A stretch of DNA of 64,000 nt from Nocardia bhagyanarayanae. Lineage in GTDB: Bacteria > Actinomycetota > Actinomycetes > Mycobacteriales > Mycobacteriaceae. Made by a program: the position numbers and the translations under genes. Shown here in pieces: positions 17,134 to 26,800 of this stretch (within the stretch, counting starts at the first letter, position 1; every line of letters begins with the position of its first letter). The notes beneath the pieces are model-generated. The model was given only the letters and a program-made list of their open reading frames with translations. It made no database searches and was not told where the DNA came from. The DNA lies in NCBI RefSeq assembly GCF_006716565.1, contig NZ_VFPG01000001.1:5704001-5768000 (forward strand), in the 5' to 3' direction.

Positions 17134-18011
17134 TCGACGACGACAATACCTACCTCGCCGACTTCCGCGCGCGACTCGACCTGCCCGGAATCATCGACGT
17201 GCACACCCATTTCATGCCGGAACGGGTGCTGAGCAAGGTGTGGTCGTACTTCGATTCGGTGGGCCCGCTGATCGGCCGAAGCTGGCCCATCGCCTATCGC
17301 GAAGACGAGCAGGTGCGACTGAAGACGCTGCGCGACTTCGGCGTTCGCGCGTTCACGTCGCTGGTGTACCCGCACAAGCCGGAGATGGCCGCGTGGTTGA
17401 ACGACTGGACCGCCGAGTTCGCCGCCCGCACCCCCGACTGCCTGCACACCGCCACCTTCTACCCCGAGCCCGGCGCGGCGGACTACGTCGCGACCGCGCT
17501 CGAACGCGGCGCGCGAGTCTTCAAAGTGCACATCCAGGTCGGCGACTTCCCGCCCGGTGACCCGCTGCTCACCCCGGTATGGGGACTACTGGAGGACGCG
17601 GGCGTTCCGGCGCTGATCCACTGCGGGTCCGGACCCGCACCCGGCCGGTTCACCGGTCCCGAGCCGATCGCGGAACTGCTGCAACGCTTTCCGCGCCTGC
17701 GGCTGATCGTCGCGCACATGGGCACCCCCGAGTACGCGCAGTTCCTCGACCTGGCGGAGCGGCACGACGGCGTCTACCTCGACACCACGATGGTGTGGAC
17801 CGATTTCAGCGAGGCGGACGCGCCGTTCCCCGTCGCCGAGTACGGCCGCGTGCGCGAGTACGGCGAGCGCATCCTGTTCGGCAGCGATTTCCCGAATATC
17901 CCTTACAGCTACGGCCACGCCATCCAAGCCCTCGAGCGTCTGGAACTCGGCGCCGATTGGGTGGGGCGGGTTTGCTATCGAAATGCGGCGGATCTCTTTT
18001 CGCTGAGCTGA
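17130..18011 (+). CDS. Amidohydrolase family 2 metal-dependent hydrolase
   Basis: A 293-residue TIM-barrel hydrolase. Metal-binding and catalytic features are the N-terminal HTHF, a histidine in LIHCGSG, IVAHMGTPEYAQ, and the late aspartate in FGSDFPNIPYSYGH. Members of this group act as decarboxylases or as hydrolases of cyclic amides and lactones. The GTG at 17130 has GAAGGA upstream and overlaps the nucleoside hydrolase stop. The pair suggests stepwise breakdown of a nucleoside-like compound. The 3' end of this gene is echoed 117 bp downstream (see the repeat at 17972-18144). Confidence 0.8.
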   Translation: MIDDDNTYLADFRARLDLPGIIDVHTHFMPERVLSKVWSYFDSVGPLIGRSWPIAYREDEQVRLKTLRDFGVRAFTSLVYPHKPEMAAWLNDWTAEFAARTPDCLHTATFYPEPGAADYVATALERGARVFKVHIQVGDFPPGDPLLTPVWGLLEDAGVPALIHCGSGPAPGRFTGPEPIAELLQRFPRLRLIVAHMGTPEYAQFLDLAERHDGVYLDTTMVWTDFSEADAPFPVAEYGRVREYGERILFGSDFPNIPYSYGHAIQALERLELGADWVGRVCYRNAADLFSLS

Positions 18012-18144
18012 TCCAGCGTCGCTGCGCAACCCACGCCGTGATTACTGTTCAGCGCATGTAGCGCCGAGTGCCGAGGACGCGGACGTCGTTGCTATCGCAA
18101 TGTCGCCGATCTCTTCTCGCTGAGCTGATTCGACGTCGCTGCGT
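17972..18144 (+). repeat. Duplicated 3' end of the amidohydrolase gene
   Basis: The final coding stretch of the amidohydrolase (17972-18027) is repeated imperfectly at 18089-18144. The second copy still reads as RCYRNVADLFSLS followed by TGA, against VCYRNAADLFSLS in the gene. The copies are 117 bp apart. This is what remains of a duplicated or recombined paralogue tail, and it fills most of the gap before the recD stop. Confidence 0.75.
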
Positions 18145-18166
18145 GAGCTGCTCTGGTGTCTACCTT

Positions 18167-20065
18167 TCAGCGGGTTTCGCGCCGGGAGAGTCCGCTGGCG
18201 CGCAGCACCCGGCGGTCCACTGCCGCGCGGATCGCCTCGTCGGTGCCGATGATGCGCACGTGCTTGCGGGCCCTGGTGATCGCGGTGTAGAGCAGTTCCC
18301 GGGTGAGCAGTGTGGATTCGGGTTCGGGCAGCACGACGGAGACGGTGTCGTACTGACTGCCCTGGCTGCGGTGGATGGTCATGGCGAAAACCGTGACCAC
18401 CGCGGGGAATTGGGTCGGGTGCACCAGGTACGGCTCGCTGCCGCGCTGGAGGGCGGCGCGCAGCGATCCGTCGGGCATGCGGACGATGACGCCGGTGTCG
18501 CCGTTGTAGATGCGCGCCTCGTGGTCGTTGGCGGTGACCAGCAGCGGCTGCCCCGGATACCAGGCCGCGTAATGCGTGTCGGGTCCCGCGCCGGCGGCCG
18601 CCGCCCAGTCCGCGGCCATCCGGTCCCAGCGCTCCACGCCGAACGGGCCCTGCCGGTGTGCGCACAGCAGCCGGTGCGATTCCAGCGCCAGTAGCGCACC
18701 GGCGGCGTCGCCGTCGACCGCGGCCTCGGTGACGGCCCGCGCCGCCCGCACCACGTCTCCGCGCACCGGCGCGGTGTCCTCCGGCGCGCACAGCGACAGC
18801 TCGGGACCACCCGCGCGCAGCAACTCCAGCGCCGCGTCGGCGTCGCCCGCGCGCACCGCGACGGCCAGATCGGCGATCCGCCCGCCGAAGCGCCGCCCCC
18901 TGGTGAGCCGGACGATGCCGCCGCGCAGCCGCGTTCGCTCCAGCGGCGTGAGCGCCTCCGCGTCGTGGCCGGGCTCGTGCACGCCCGCACCGATGATCTC
19001 GTCGAGCACCGGATTCGGTTCGCCGACAACGGGTCCCGCGACCAGATCGGCGAGCACCGCGCCCGCGTCCACCGAGGCGAGCTGGTCGGGGTCGCCCACC
19101 AGAACCAGGCGCGTGTCCGGGCGCAGCGCGGCGAGCAGGCTGCTCATCATGGTGAGCGACACCATGGAGGTCTCGTCGACCACGATGACGTCGTAGGGCA
19201 GGCGGTTGAACTCGTGGTACTTGAACCGGGTGCGGCGCCCGCGCTGCCAGCCGAGCAGGCGGTGCAACGTGGCGGCGGTCAGCTCGGGCAGGCCCAGGTC
19301 GCCCGCCTGTTCGCGGACCGCCTCCTGTAGCCGCGCGGCCGCCTTACCGGTCGGCGCGGCGAGCGCGATACGCAGCGCGGCGGCCTTGGGATCGGCCCTG
19401 CGGTGCGCTTCGAGCAGCGCGAGGACGCGGGCGATGGTGTGGGTCTTCCCGGTGCCCGGCCCGCCCGCCACCACGGTGGTCCAGTGTGTGGCGGCCAGCG
19501 CGGCGGCGAGGCGCTGCCGGTCGGGTCCCTCGCCCAGGGGGCTGTCGAACAGCCGGTCCAGTTCCCGGCGCACGACGGGGACGTCGATCTTGGGGTGGGT
19601 CGCCGCGCGTTCGGTGAGCACCCGCCGGATGGTCTGCTCCTGCTGGTAGTAACGGTCCAGGTAGAGCAGGGGGCCGGCGTCGTCGCCGCGTTGCGGCGGC
19701 ACCAGCCGCAGCGGGCAGAGCGGACCCGCGGGTCCGCCGCAGACCAGCGGACTGACCTTCAGCGCGGCCGTCACCGCCGCGATGTCCGGCCACGGCAGGG
19801 TCGCCGGGTCGACGCCCGCCCCCGCGTCCCAGTCCTCGTCCGCGTCGACGCCGATCTCGCGCATCCGGTTCAGCTCCAAGCACACCGAGCCCGAGCGCAC
19901 CGCCCGCACGGCCAGGGCCGCCGCGAACAGCACCTCCTCGGAGTCCTCGCGCCCCAACCGCCCGAGCCGCAGCGCCACGTGCACGTCGGCCGCGGACAAC
20001 ACACCGGCCTCGTTGAAGACCCGCAGCAGCCCGGTGCCGCGCTGCGCCAACTGAATCGACGTCAT
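18167..20065 (-). CDS. recD: Exodeoxyribonuclease V alpha subunit (RecD helicase)
   Basis: A 632-residue superfamily 1 helicase. Walker A is GGPGTGKT at 201-208, Walker B is VVDETSMVS, motif III is VLVGDPDQLASV, and the C-terminal motifs are TIHRSQGSQYDT and LLYTAITRAR. RecD is the fast 5'-3' motor of RecBCD, which resects double-strand ends. The ATG at 20065 has GGGAGG just upstream and overlaps the stop of a preceding 63-codon ORF by ATGA. It is the last gene of a recC-recB-recD operon. Confidence 0.93.
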   Translation of the reverse strand: MTSIQLAQRGTGLLRVFNEAGVLSAADVHVALRLGRLGREDSEEVLFAAALAVRAVRSGSVCLELNRMREIGVDADEDWDAGAGVDPATLPWPDIAAVTAALKVSPLVCGGPAGPLCPLRLVPPQRGDDAGPLLYLDRYYQQEQTIRRVLTERAATHPKIDVPVVRRELDRLFDSPLGEGPDRQRLAAALAATHWTTVVAGGPGTGKTHTIARVLALLEAHRRADPKAAALRIALAAPTGKAAARLQEAVREQAGDLGLPELTAATLHRLLGWQRGRRTRFKYHEFNRLPYDVIVVDETSMVSLTMMSSLLAALRPDTRLVLVGDPDQLASVDAGAVLADLVAGPVVGEPNPVLDEIIGAGVHEPGHDAEALTPLERTRLRGGIVRLTRGRRFGGRIADLAVAVRAGDADAALELLRAGGPELSLCAPEDTAPVRGDVVRAARAVTEAAVDGDAAGALLALESHRLLCAHRQGPFGVERWDRMAADWAAAAGAGPDTHYAAWYPGQPLLVTANDHEARIYNGDTGVIVRMPDGSLRAALQRGSEPYLVHPTQFPAVVTVFAMTIHRSQGSQYDTVSVVLPEPESTLLTRELLYTAITRARKHVRIIGTDEAIRAAVDRRVLRASGLSRRETR

Positions 20066-20253
20066 GATGCCTCCCCCGCGCTGTCGCGCCGACCCGACCG
20101 CGGAGCGCACACGGCGGCCGGTCGCAGGTCCCACGCACCGAGGACCGGCGTGAACCGCGCCGCTGCCGAATTCTCGCCCCACGACGGTCCATCGGCCCCG
20201 TTCAGGACCCGCAACATTCCGAGCCCCCGCCGCCCCGATCGAATCGACGTCAT
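20062..20253 (-). CDS. 63-residue ORF starting with a degenerate copy of the RecD N-terminus
   Basis: This ORF starts at an ATG overlapping the recB stop (ATGA) and stops in an ATGA overlap with recD, so it is coupled on both sides. Its first 22 residues (MTSIRSGRRGLGMLRVLNGA...) clearly echo RecD (MTSIQLAQRGTGLLRVFNEA...), and the first 13 nucleotides are identical. The remaining 40 residues match nothing recognised. It looks like a partial duplication of the recD 5' end that still passes ribosomes from recB to recD. Whether the peptide has a function is unknown. Confidence 0.55.
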   Translation of the reverse strand: MTSIRSGRRGLGMLRVLNGADGPSWGENSAAARFTPVLGAWDLRPAAVCAPRSGRRDSAGEAS

Positions 20254-23200
20254 CGGACCTCTCCCGCGAGCAGATCCGACAGTGCGGTGACCAGCGCGAC
20301 CGGCGGAGTCCAGTCGAAAACGCCTCGGCCGGGCGGCGTCTCGGGGCCGACCATGCCGCGGACGAACAGGTAGCGGCAGCCGCCGAGGTGACGGGACGGG
20401 TCGTAGCCGGGCAGCCGCCAGCGCAGGTACCGGTGCAGCGCAACGGAATACAGCAGCGCTTGCAGCGGATAATGCGAGCGCAGCATCTCGGCGGCCATCC
20501 GCTCCCTGGTGTAGTGGTCGACGGTGAGGTCGCCGGTGCCGAGGCGGTTGGTCTTGTAGTCGACGACGACGAAACGCGGTGCGCCCACGGGATCGGTGAC
20601 GCGCAGCACGGCATCGATGCTGCCGGTGAGGTAGCCGCGCAGCTGGATGTCGTCCAGGCCCGCCAGCAGGTCGGCGTAGGACGCCAGGTCGTCGTCCGGC
20701 GGCAGGTGCTCGCGCAGCAGATCCGCGATGCCGCGCAGCGTCGCCGCCCGCGCGGCCGGGGTGTCGCCACCGGCGAGCGGCAGCTCGAACTCCAGCTCGG
20801 CGAGCTGGTCACGGCGGGAAAGATCGGCGAGACAACCGAATCCGAGCGGCGTACGCAATACGGCCAGCAGTGCGGCGCCGAGCACGGCGGGATCGATGTC
20901 CGCCATCAACTCCTCGACCGCGGCGAGGCAGCGGGTGTGCACCTCGGTGTCGAGATCCGCCGCGCCGGTATCGATCCGCTCGAGCACGCCGTGCACCAGG
21001 GTGCCGAACTCCGCGCCGTAGGGCAGCGCGTTCATCAGGGAAGGGGCGGCCACGGTGGCCGGTTCGGCAGCGTCCAGTGGCGGCGCGGACGGCTCGTCCT
21101 CCGGTCCGCGTTCGTCCTCCGGCTCGGTGTCCGTGGCGATCTCGTGCGCGCCCGCGGTGAGCGCGGAATAGGAAGTGCGCCGCCACTGCTGGTCCATGAC
21201 GCGGTCGAAGCGCGCGGCCGCGAGGTCGCCGCCGGGCTGTTCGATGCGCACCCGGCGCGGTTCGACGTCCTCGGCCGGTTCGACCGCGGTCACCGAGATC
21301 GCCTCGGGCGCGGCGGCCGCCCACGCCGCCAGCATCGGCACCGCCTGCTGATCGGCGGGCACGGCGGCCCGGCCGGGAACCGTCTCGCCGCCGTCGGGGC
21401 GGCCGAGGATCATCCGATGCAGCGGCGCCGCGGCGGTGGTGATGGCGGGCGCCCACCAGGCCACGATCTGGCACATGGCGCGGGTCAGCGCGACGTAGAG
21501 CAGCCGCAGTTCCTCGCCCGCCTCCTCGGCTTCGCTGCGCAGCTTGCGCTCGGCGTAGCCGACGGCCTCTTGACCGCCCACGTCGAGTACTCGTGCGCCG
21601 TCGTCGTCGTGGAACAGGAGCGTGGCCGGGTACGGGTTCTTGGCGCTGTCCCACGCGAAAGGCAGGTAGACGATGGGGAATTCGAGCCCCTTGCTGGCGT
21701 GCACGGTGGCGATCTGCACGGCCGCCGCGTCGCGGTCGAGCCTGCGGGAGCGGTCGGCGACGGCGCTCGCGGCGGGGTCGCGCACCTGGTCGGCCAGCCA
21801 GCGGGTCAGCGCGGTCAGGCCGAGCCCCTCGGTGAGCGCGACCTGATCCAGCAGCTGGGCGATGTGCCTGAGATCGGTGAGCTGGCGTTCGCCGTTCTCG
21901 ATCGAGAGCAGCCGAGGCGCGAGACCGGTTTCGGCGGAGAGCTTTTCGAAGACCGCGGCGAATCCGGCGCGGGCGAACAGCCGGGCCGCCTCGCGCAGCT
22001 GCGCGCTCACCCGTCCGACGAGATCGGCTCCGCCGCTGTTGATGTCGGCCGCGGTGCAGCCCAGGATCGGCGTGCACGCGGCCAAACGGACGCGGTCGGA
22101 ACGGTGCGGCTGTTCCAGCGCGCGCAGCACCCACAGCCAGTCGGTGGCGCTCGGCGTGCCGAACACACTGGTGCCGCCCGCCAGCACCGAGGCGACGCCC
22201 ACCCGGTCCAGCGCCGCCCGCACCACATCGATCTGGGAGCGGGTGCGCACCAGCACCGCGATGTCGCCCGGCCCGACCGGGCGGCGGACCACACCGTCGA
22301 TGCCATTGTCCGGCAAGGATTCTCGCGCCTGCCCATCCGACCCCGCGAGCACCTTCGGCGCGGGAACCGTCACTCGCACATCGGATTCCAGCAGCCGCAC
22401 GATGTCGGCGGCGAGGTCGTCGGCGACCTTGGCGCGCTGGCGGCCAACAGACGGGAAGCCGGACTTGTTCAGCGGCCCCGCCCCGGTGCGCGGCAGGCAC
22501 CGCACCCGCATCGGGGTGACCAACCCGGCAGGCCCGGACAGACGCGACCACGGGCGCGTCGCGGCGACCGGATAGACGGTGATCTCGGGGTGGCCGAGCG
22601 CGGCGCCGCCCTGCACGCGCTCCAGCGCGGCCAGCAGTCCGGCGTCGCTGCGCCAGTTGGTGGTGAGCTCGCTGCGCCGGTCGGCGTGCGCGACCGCGTC
22701 CAGGTAGCTGAGCACCTCCGCGCCGCGGAAGGCGTAGATGGCCTGCTTGGGATCCCCGACCAGCACGAGGGTCGTCTCGCCGTGGAAGGAGCGGCGCAGA
22801 ATGTCCCACTGGAGCGGATCGGTGTCCTGGAACTCGTCGACCAGCGCCACGCGGTAGCGATCCCGGATGCGGGCGCAGGCGCGCGGGCCGTGGTCGGGAT
22901 CGGCGAGCACGTCGTGCAGCAGCACCAGCAGATCGTCGAAATCGCGCAGTCCGGCAAGGCGTTTGCGGCGCTCGGTCTCGGCGCGCACCGCCTCGGCGAA
23001 GGCCACCCGCTCCCCCGCGGTCCCGTCGCCGCGCGGTACCAGGCGCGCGTGCCGGTCGCGAACCGCCGCCAGCGCGAGGCTGTGCGCATCCTTCAGCGAG
23101 AACGGCGGCGTCGCACGAGCATAGCGGTGCAGGTAGAGGTCGTCGGCCACCGTGCAGGTCAGCTCGTCGACCGATTCGACCAGGCGCGAACCCGGATCGT

Positions 23201-23657
23201 GTTCGCCCGCGAGCCCCAGCTCGTCGAGCATGCGCTGGCAGAAGCTGTGGGTGGTGGCGATGGTGCCGGCGTCGAAATCCGAGAGCGCGGTGAGCAGCCT
23301 GGCTCGCCTGCGCCGCACTTCGTCGGGGTCGGCGTCCGCCAGGTGCCGGACCAGTTCGTCGGCGTGCGCCCGCGCCGCCGACGCGTCGGCCAGCGCGACC
23401 GCGACCGCCACGAACCGGTCGCGGGCGCGTTCGCGCAGCTCTTGGGTGGCGGCCCGGCTGAAGGTCACCAGCAGCAGCTGGCCGATCTCGACACCCGCCT
23501 CGGCCACGTAGCGCACCGCGAGCCCGACGATGGCGTGCGTTTTGCCGGTGCCCGCGCTGGCCTCGAGCACCGTGGTGCCGCTCGGCAGCGGGCCGTACGG
23601 GTCGAACGGCGCGATCGTGTCCACCGACGGGGCGCGGACGGCGTCCTCAACGGTCAT
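20250..23657 (-). CDS. recB: Exodeoxyribonuclease V beta subunit (RecB helicase-nuclease)
   Basis: An 1135-residue UvrD-like helicase fused to a nuclease. Visible are Walker A ASAGTGKT at 33-40, motif II VDEFQDTDPLQ, VGDPKQAIYAFRG, motif V VHASKGLEFPIVYLP, motif VI LLYVALTRA, and near the C-terminus the RecB nuclease motif VVVDYKTNRLG. It provides the 3'-5' motor and the single nuclease centre of RecBCD. The ATG at 23657 overlaps the stop of a small ORF after recC; GAAAGGCGG lies about 10 nt upstream. Length and motif order are normal. Confidence 0.93.
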   Translation of the reverse strand: MTVEDAVRAPSVDTIAPFDPYGPLPSGTTVLEASAGTGKTHAIVGLAVRYVAEAGVEIGQLLLVTFSRAATQELRERARDRFVAVAVALADASAARAHADELVRHLADADPDEVRRRRARLLTALSDFDAGTIATTHSFCQRMLDELGLAGEHDPGSRLVESVDELTCTVADDLYLHRYARATPPFSLKDAHSLALAAVRDRHARLVPRGDGTAGERVAFAEAVRAETERRKRLAGLRDFDDLLVLLHDVLADPDHGPRACARIRDRYRVALVDEFQDTDPLQWDILRRSFHGETTLVLVGDPKQAIYAFRGAEVLSYLDAVAHADRRSELTTNWRSDAGLLAALERVQGGAALGHPEITVYPVAATRPWSRLSGPAGLVTPMRVRCLPRTGAGPLNKSGFPSVGRQRAKVADDLAADIVRLLESDVRVTVPAPKVLAGSDGQARESLPDNGIDGVVRRPVGPGDIAVLVRTRSQIDVVRAALDRVGVASVLAGGTSVFGTPSATDWLWVLRALEQPHRSDRVRLAACTPILGCTAADINSGGADLVGRVSAQLREAARLFARAGFAAVFEKLSAETGLAPRLLSIENGERQLTDLRHIAQLLDQVALTEGLGLTALTRWLADQVRDPAASAVADRSRRLDRDAAAVQIATVHASKGLEFPIVYLPFAWDSAKNPYPATLLFHDDDGARVLDVGGQEAVGYAERKLRSEAEEAGEELRLLYVALTRAMCQIVAWWAPAITTAAAPLHRMILGRPDGGETVPGRAAVPADQQAVPMLAAWAAAAPEAISVTAVEPAEDVEPRRVRIEQPGGDLAAARFDRVMDQQWRRTSYSALTAGAHEIATDTEPEDERGPEDEPSAPPLDAAEPATVAAPSLMNALPYGAEFGTLVHGVLERIDTGAADLDTEVHTRCLAAVEELMADIDPAVLGAALLAVLRTPLGFGCLADLSRRDQLAELEFELPLAGGDTPAARAATLRGIADLLREHLPPDDDLASYADLLAGLDDIQLRGYLTGSIDAVLRVTDPVGAPRFVVVDYKTNRLGTGDLTVDHYTRERMAAEMLRSHYPLQALLYSVALHRYLRWRLPGYDPSRHLGGCRYLFVRGMVGPETPPGRGVFDWTPPVALVTALSDLLAGEVR

Positions 23658-23797
23658 GCCACGCACCGCCTTTCGCCCCGCACCAGGACCTCGTCGACCA
23701 GGGCGCCGAACAGCCGCCCGTAGGAATCGCACCACGCCCGCTCGAGAACGCGCGCAGACACGCCGGGTCGGAGCCCGAACCGGTGCGGGAATGGCAT
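23654..23797 (-). CDS. 47-residue linker ORF between recC and recB
   Basis: An ATG at 23797, 5 bp after the recC stop, opens 47 codons whose TGA overlaps the recB ATG by ATGA. The peptide begins MPFPHRFGLRPGVSARVLER and has no known domain. Its position suggests translational relay from recC to recB rather than, or as well as, a product of its own. Reading alternatives on the same strand are shorter or lack coupling. Confidence 0.45.
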   Translation of the reverse strand: MPFPHRFGLRPGVSARVLERAWCDSYGRLFGALVDEVLVRGERRCVA

Positions 23798-23802
23798 CGA
23801 GA

Positions 23803-26800
23803 TCACGGCTGCCCCTGGCTTTCCGCGCCGAGCAGCGGCGCCCACAGGCGGCGCGCCAGGGCGCCGAACCGGGTGGTCTCCCCCGGCTCACCCGCCGGGG
23901 CCGGGCTATCCATCAGGTGCTCCAACCGCGGCGCCGAACCCCACACGTAGCGCAGGTGACGGTCGGTGTGATCGCCGAAAGCGCCGGGACCGTTGGGGCC
24001 ACCGTTGAATTCGCGTTCGGCCGCGGCGAACGCCTCCTCCGCGGTCGATCCGCGGAAGCGGCGTTCGGCGTAGGCCGCGGTCGCGGTCGGGGCGACGGGC
24101 AGCGGCTCGGTGAGGCCCGCGTCGCGCAGCTTCACCAGCTCCCGCAGGATCGCCACCGCGGCGGGTGCGTCGGGCGCGGTGAGCACGGAACGCCATGCCG
24201 GGCGGCCGAATTGGCCGCGCCCGGTGGTCACCGCGCGCCAGGAGCGGTCCTCGGTCGCGGCGAGCGCGAGCAGCGCGACCCACGCGGCGATGCGATGTTT
24301 GGGCGCGAGTCGCGAGAAAGTCGTGCGCACCAACGTTTCTCCACGCACTTCCGGCACCGTGCCGGTGAGCATGCGGCCGTTGCCGAGATCGATGGCGACG
24401 TCGACGGCCCTGGCCTGGCCCTCGTAGTCCGGCAGCGAGGCGCGCACCAGCTTGTCCACGGTGTGCTCGATCTCGTCGAGCACCGCGCCGCCGAGCCCGA
24501 ACGGCGGCAACGTGCCGCGCCGCCACTCCGCGGCGCGCAGCCCGTTCGGGTCGGCGCCGGTGAGCCGTGCGGTCAGCATGCGTTCGCCCAGTTCCCATTT
24601 CGCGAGGCCGTCGAGTTCGATGGGCAGCCGGTCGGCGATGTCCTCCTCGTGTTCGGGCACCCGCAGGCCGAGCCGCTGCCACAGGAAGGCGCGCACCGGG
24701 TGTTCGGCGAAGGACATCAGGTCGGCCAGCGCCACATCCGACGGTTCCGGCGCGGGCAGCGGTTCCGGCAGGAAAGGGGGCCGTGGCCGGGGCGGGCGGC
24801 CCGCGGCCAGCGCGCCCGCCAGTGCGACCGTGTCGAAGCTGAACGGGCTGTCGGCGTGAAAGTTGCGGCGGTCGAAGCCTTGCAACGGGTGGCGAGTGAG
24901 CACGGCGTCCATGCCGTCCACGCCGACGTGGGCGCGTAGCGCGTCGAGCAGTTCGGCGACCGGGATCGCAGGCGGGCGGTGCGCGCCGCTGACCGGGTCG
25001 GCGCCGGTGTGGAAGAGCAGCAGCTTCTCCCGCGCCGCGAGCACGGCGTCCAGCAGCAGCTGCCGGTCCTCGCTGCGCGGATCACGTTCGCCGAGAAGCG
25101 GTTCGCGCGCGAGCACGTCGTCGCCGTCCACGCCGCTCGCGCGCGGGAACACATCGTCGTCGAGCCCGAGCAGCACCACCACGCGATGCGGCACCGACCG
25201 CATCGGGACCATGGTGCAGACGGTGAGTTCGCCGGTGCGGAAGTTGGCGCGGGTGGGCTGGGCGGCCAGCCTGCTCGACAGCAACACCGCCACGTCGGCC
25301 AGTCGCAGCGGGACCGCGCCCGCGTGTTCGGTGGCCGCGGCGATCTCCCTGCGCGCCTCGGTGCGCACCCAGGCTTGGCTGTCGGGAACATCGGTGAGCA
25401 GGTCAAGCGCCCGGCCGAGCACCGCGGCCCACTCGTGCGCCGGACGCGGACCGCGCAGATCGCGCAGGCACACCGCGAGACGATCGATGAACTCCGCGAA
25501 CCGACCGGCCAGATCGACGTCGTTGCTGTCCACGTCGTCCAGCGGAAGCGCGAGATCCAGCCAGTCGTCGGCGGATTCGTCGGCGGTGACACCGAGCAGG
25601 ATCCGGTCGACCGCGCCGTTCAGCGTGTTCTGGGCGAAATCGGCCAACCCGAACGCCTGCCGCTGGCGCTGCCCGATCCCCCAGCGGGCACCGGATTCGG
25701 CGGCCCAGCCGCGCAGCCGCTCTATCGCGTCGTCGTCGAATCCGCAACGTCGCCGGACGGTTTCGGACGCGGCGAGATCGAGCACCTGGGTGACGGTGAC
25801 GCGCCCGTCGGCCAGCTCCAGCAGCACGCCGATCACCGCCAGCAGCGGATTGGTCACGCCACGGCCGCGGTCGGCCAGCCGCACCCGCAGCGTGTGCGCG
25901 GGATGGGCTGCCTCCGTGGTTGTTTCGCCGGATCCCGCGCGCGAGCCGAACGCGGCGCGCACCAGCGGCGCGTACGCCTCGACCTCCGGGCACATGATCA
26001 GCACGTCGCGCGGTTCCAGCGTGGGATCGGCCGCGAACAGGCCGAGCAGGCATTCGCGCAGGACCTCCACCTGCCTGGCCGGTCCGTGGCAGGCGTGCAC
26101 CCGCACGCTGTCGTCGGCGGGGACGAGTTCGGTCGGCGGCCACGCGTCGTCGCGGATGCCCGCCTGCAACGCGGCGAGCAGCGAGGTCTCGGTCTGCCGC
26201 ACACCGCGCTCCCACGGTGCCGAGAAGCCGGTCCCCGTAACGGCATTCGATCCGTCCGCCGCGAGCCGCGGTTCCGCACCGGACGCGGCGGCCGCCGAGA
26301 GATGCGTATCCGACCCGCCCGCGGCAGGCTCGGACAGCCGCTGCTGCAACTCGCGCACATCCCGCGCCAGCCCGGCGAGCAGCGGATGACGCACCGACCG
26401 CCCGGACGCATCGGTGGCACGGGACACCGCGGGCGGCAGCTGCGCGATGGCCGACCACATGACCGGGCTGGGGTGCGCCAGGAACAGATGCACGTCCCTG
26501 TGGTGCCCGATGGCCGCCAGAACCGCCAGCTGATCGGCGGGCAACCGGGTCACCCCGAACAGCGAAAGTCGTTGCGGCAGCTCGAGGAGCGCGGGTTCGG
26601 CGCGCAGTCGGGCGCAGGCCGCGTCCAGCCGTTCGGCGGGACTCGGCACGCCGATCTCGGCGCGCAACCGCCGCCACAGCGTGGGCTGCCACCGCAGATC
26701 CTCCGGCACCGGACGACCCGCACCGTCGGTGTCGGCGCCCGCCGCCCACTCCGCGATCAGCGCCGGTCGCTGGGCGCCGTAACTGTCGAACAGCGCCGCA

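Noticed and set aside
20388..23723. Very long open frame (over 1100 codons) on the plus strand opposite recB
   Set aside because: It is antisense to a motif-complete RecB, has the Gly/Arg/His/Gln-rich composition of GC-rich antisense frames and no domain; the same holds for the long plus-strand frames opposite recC.
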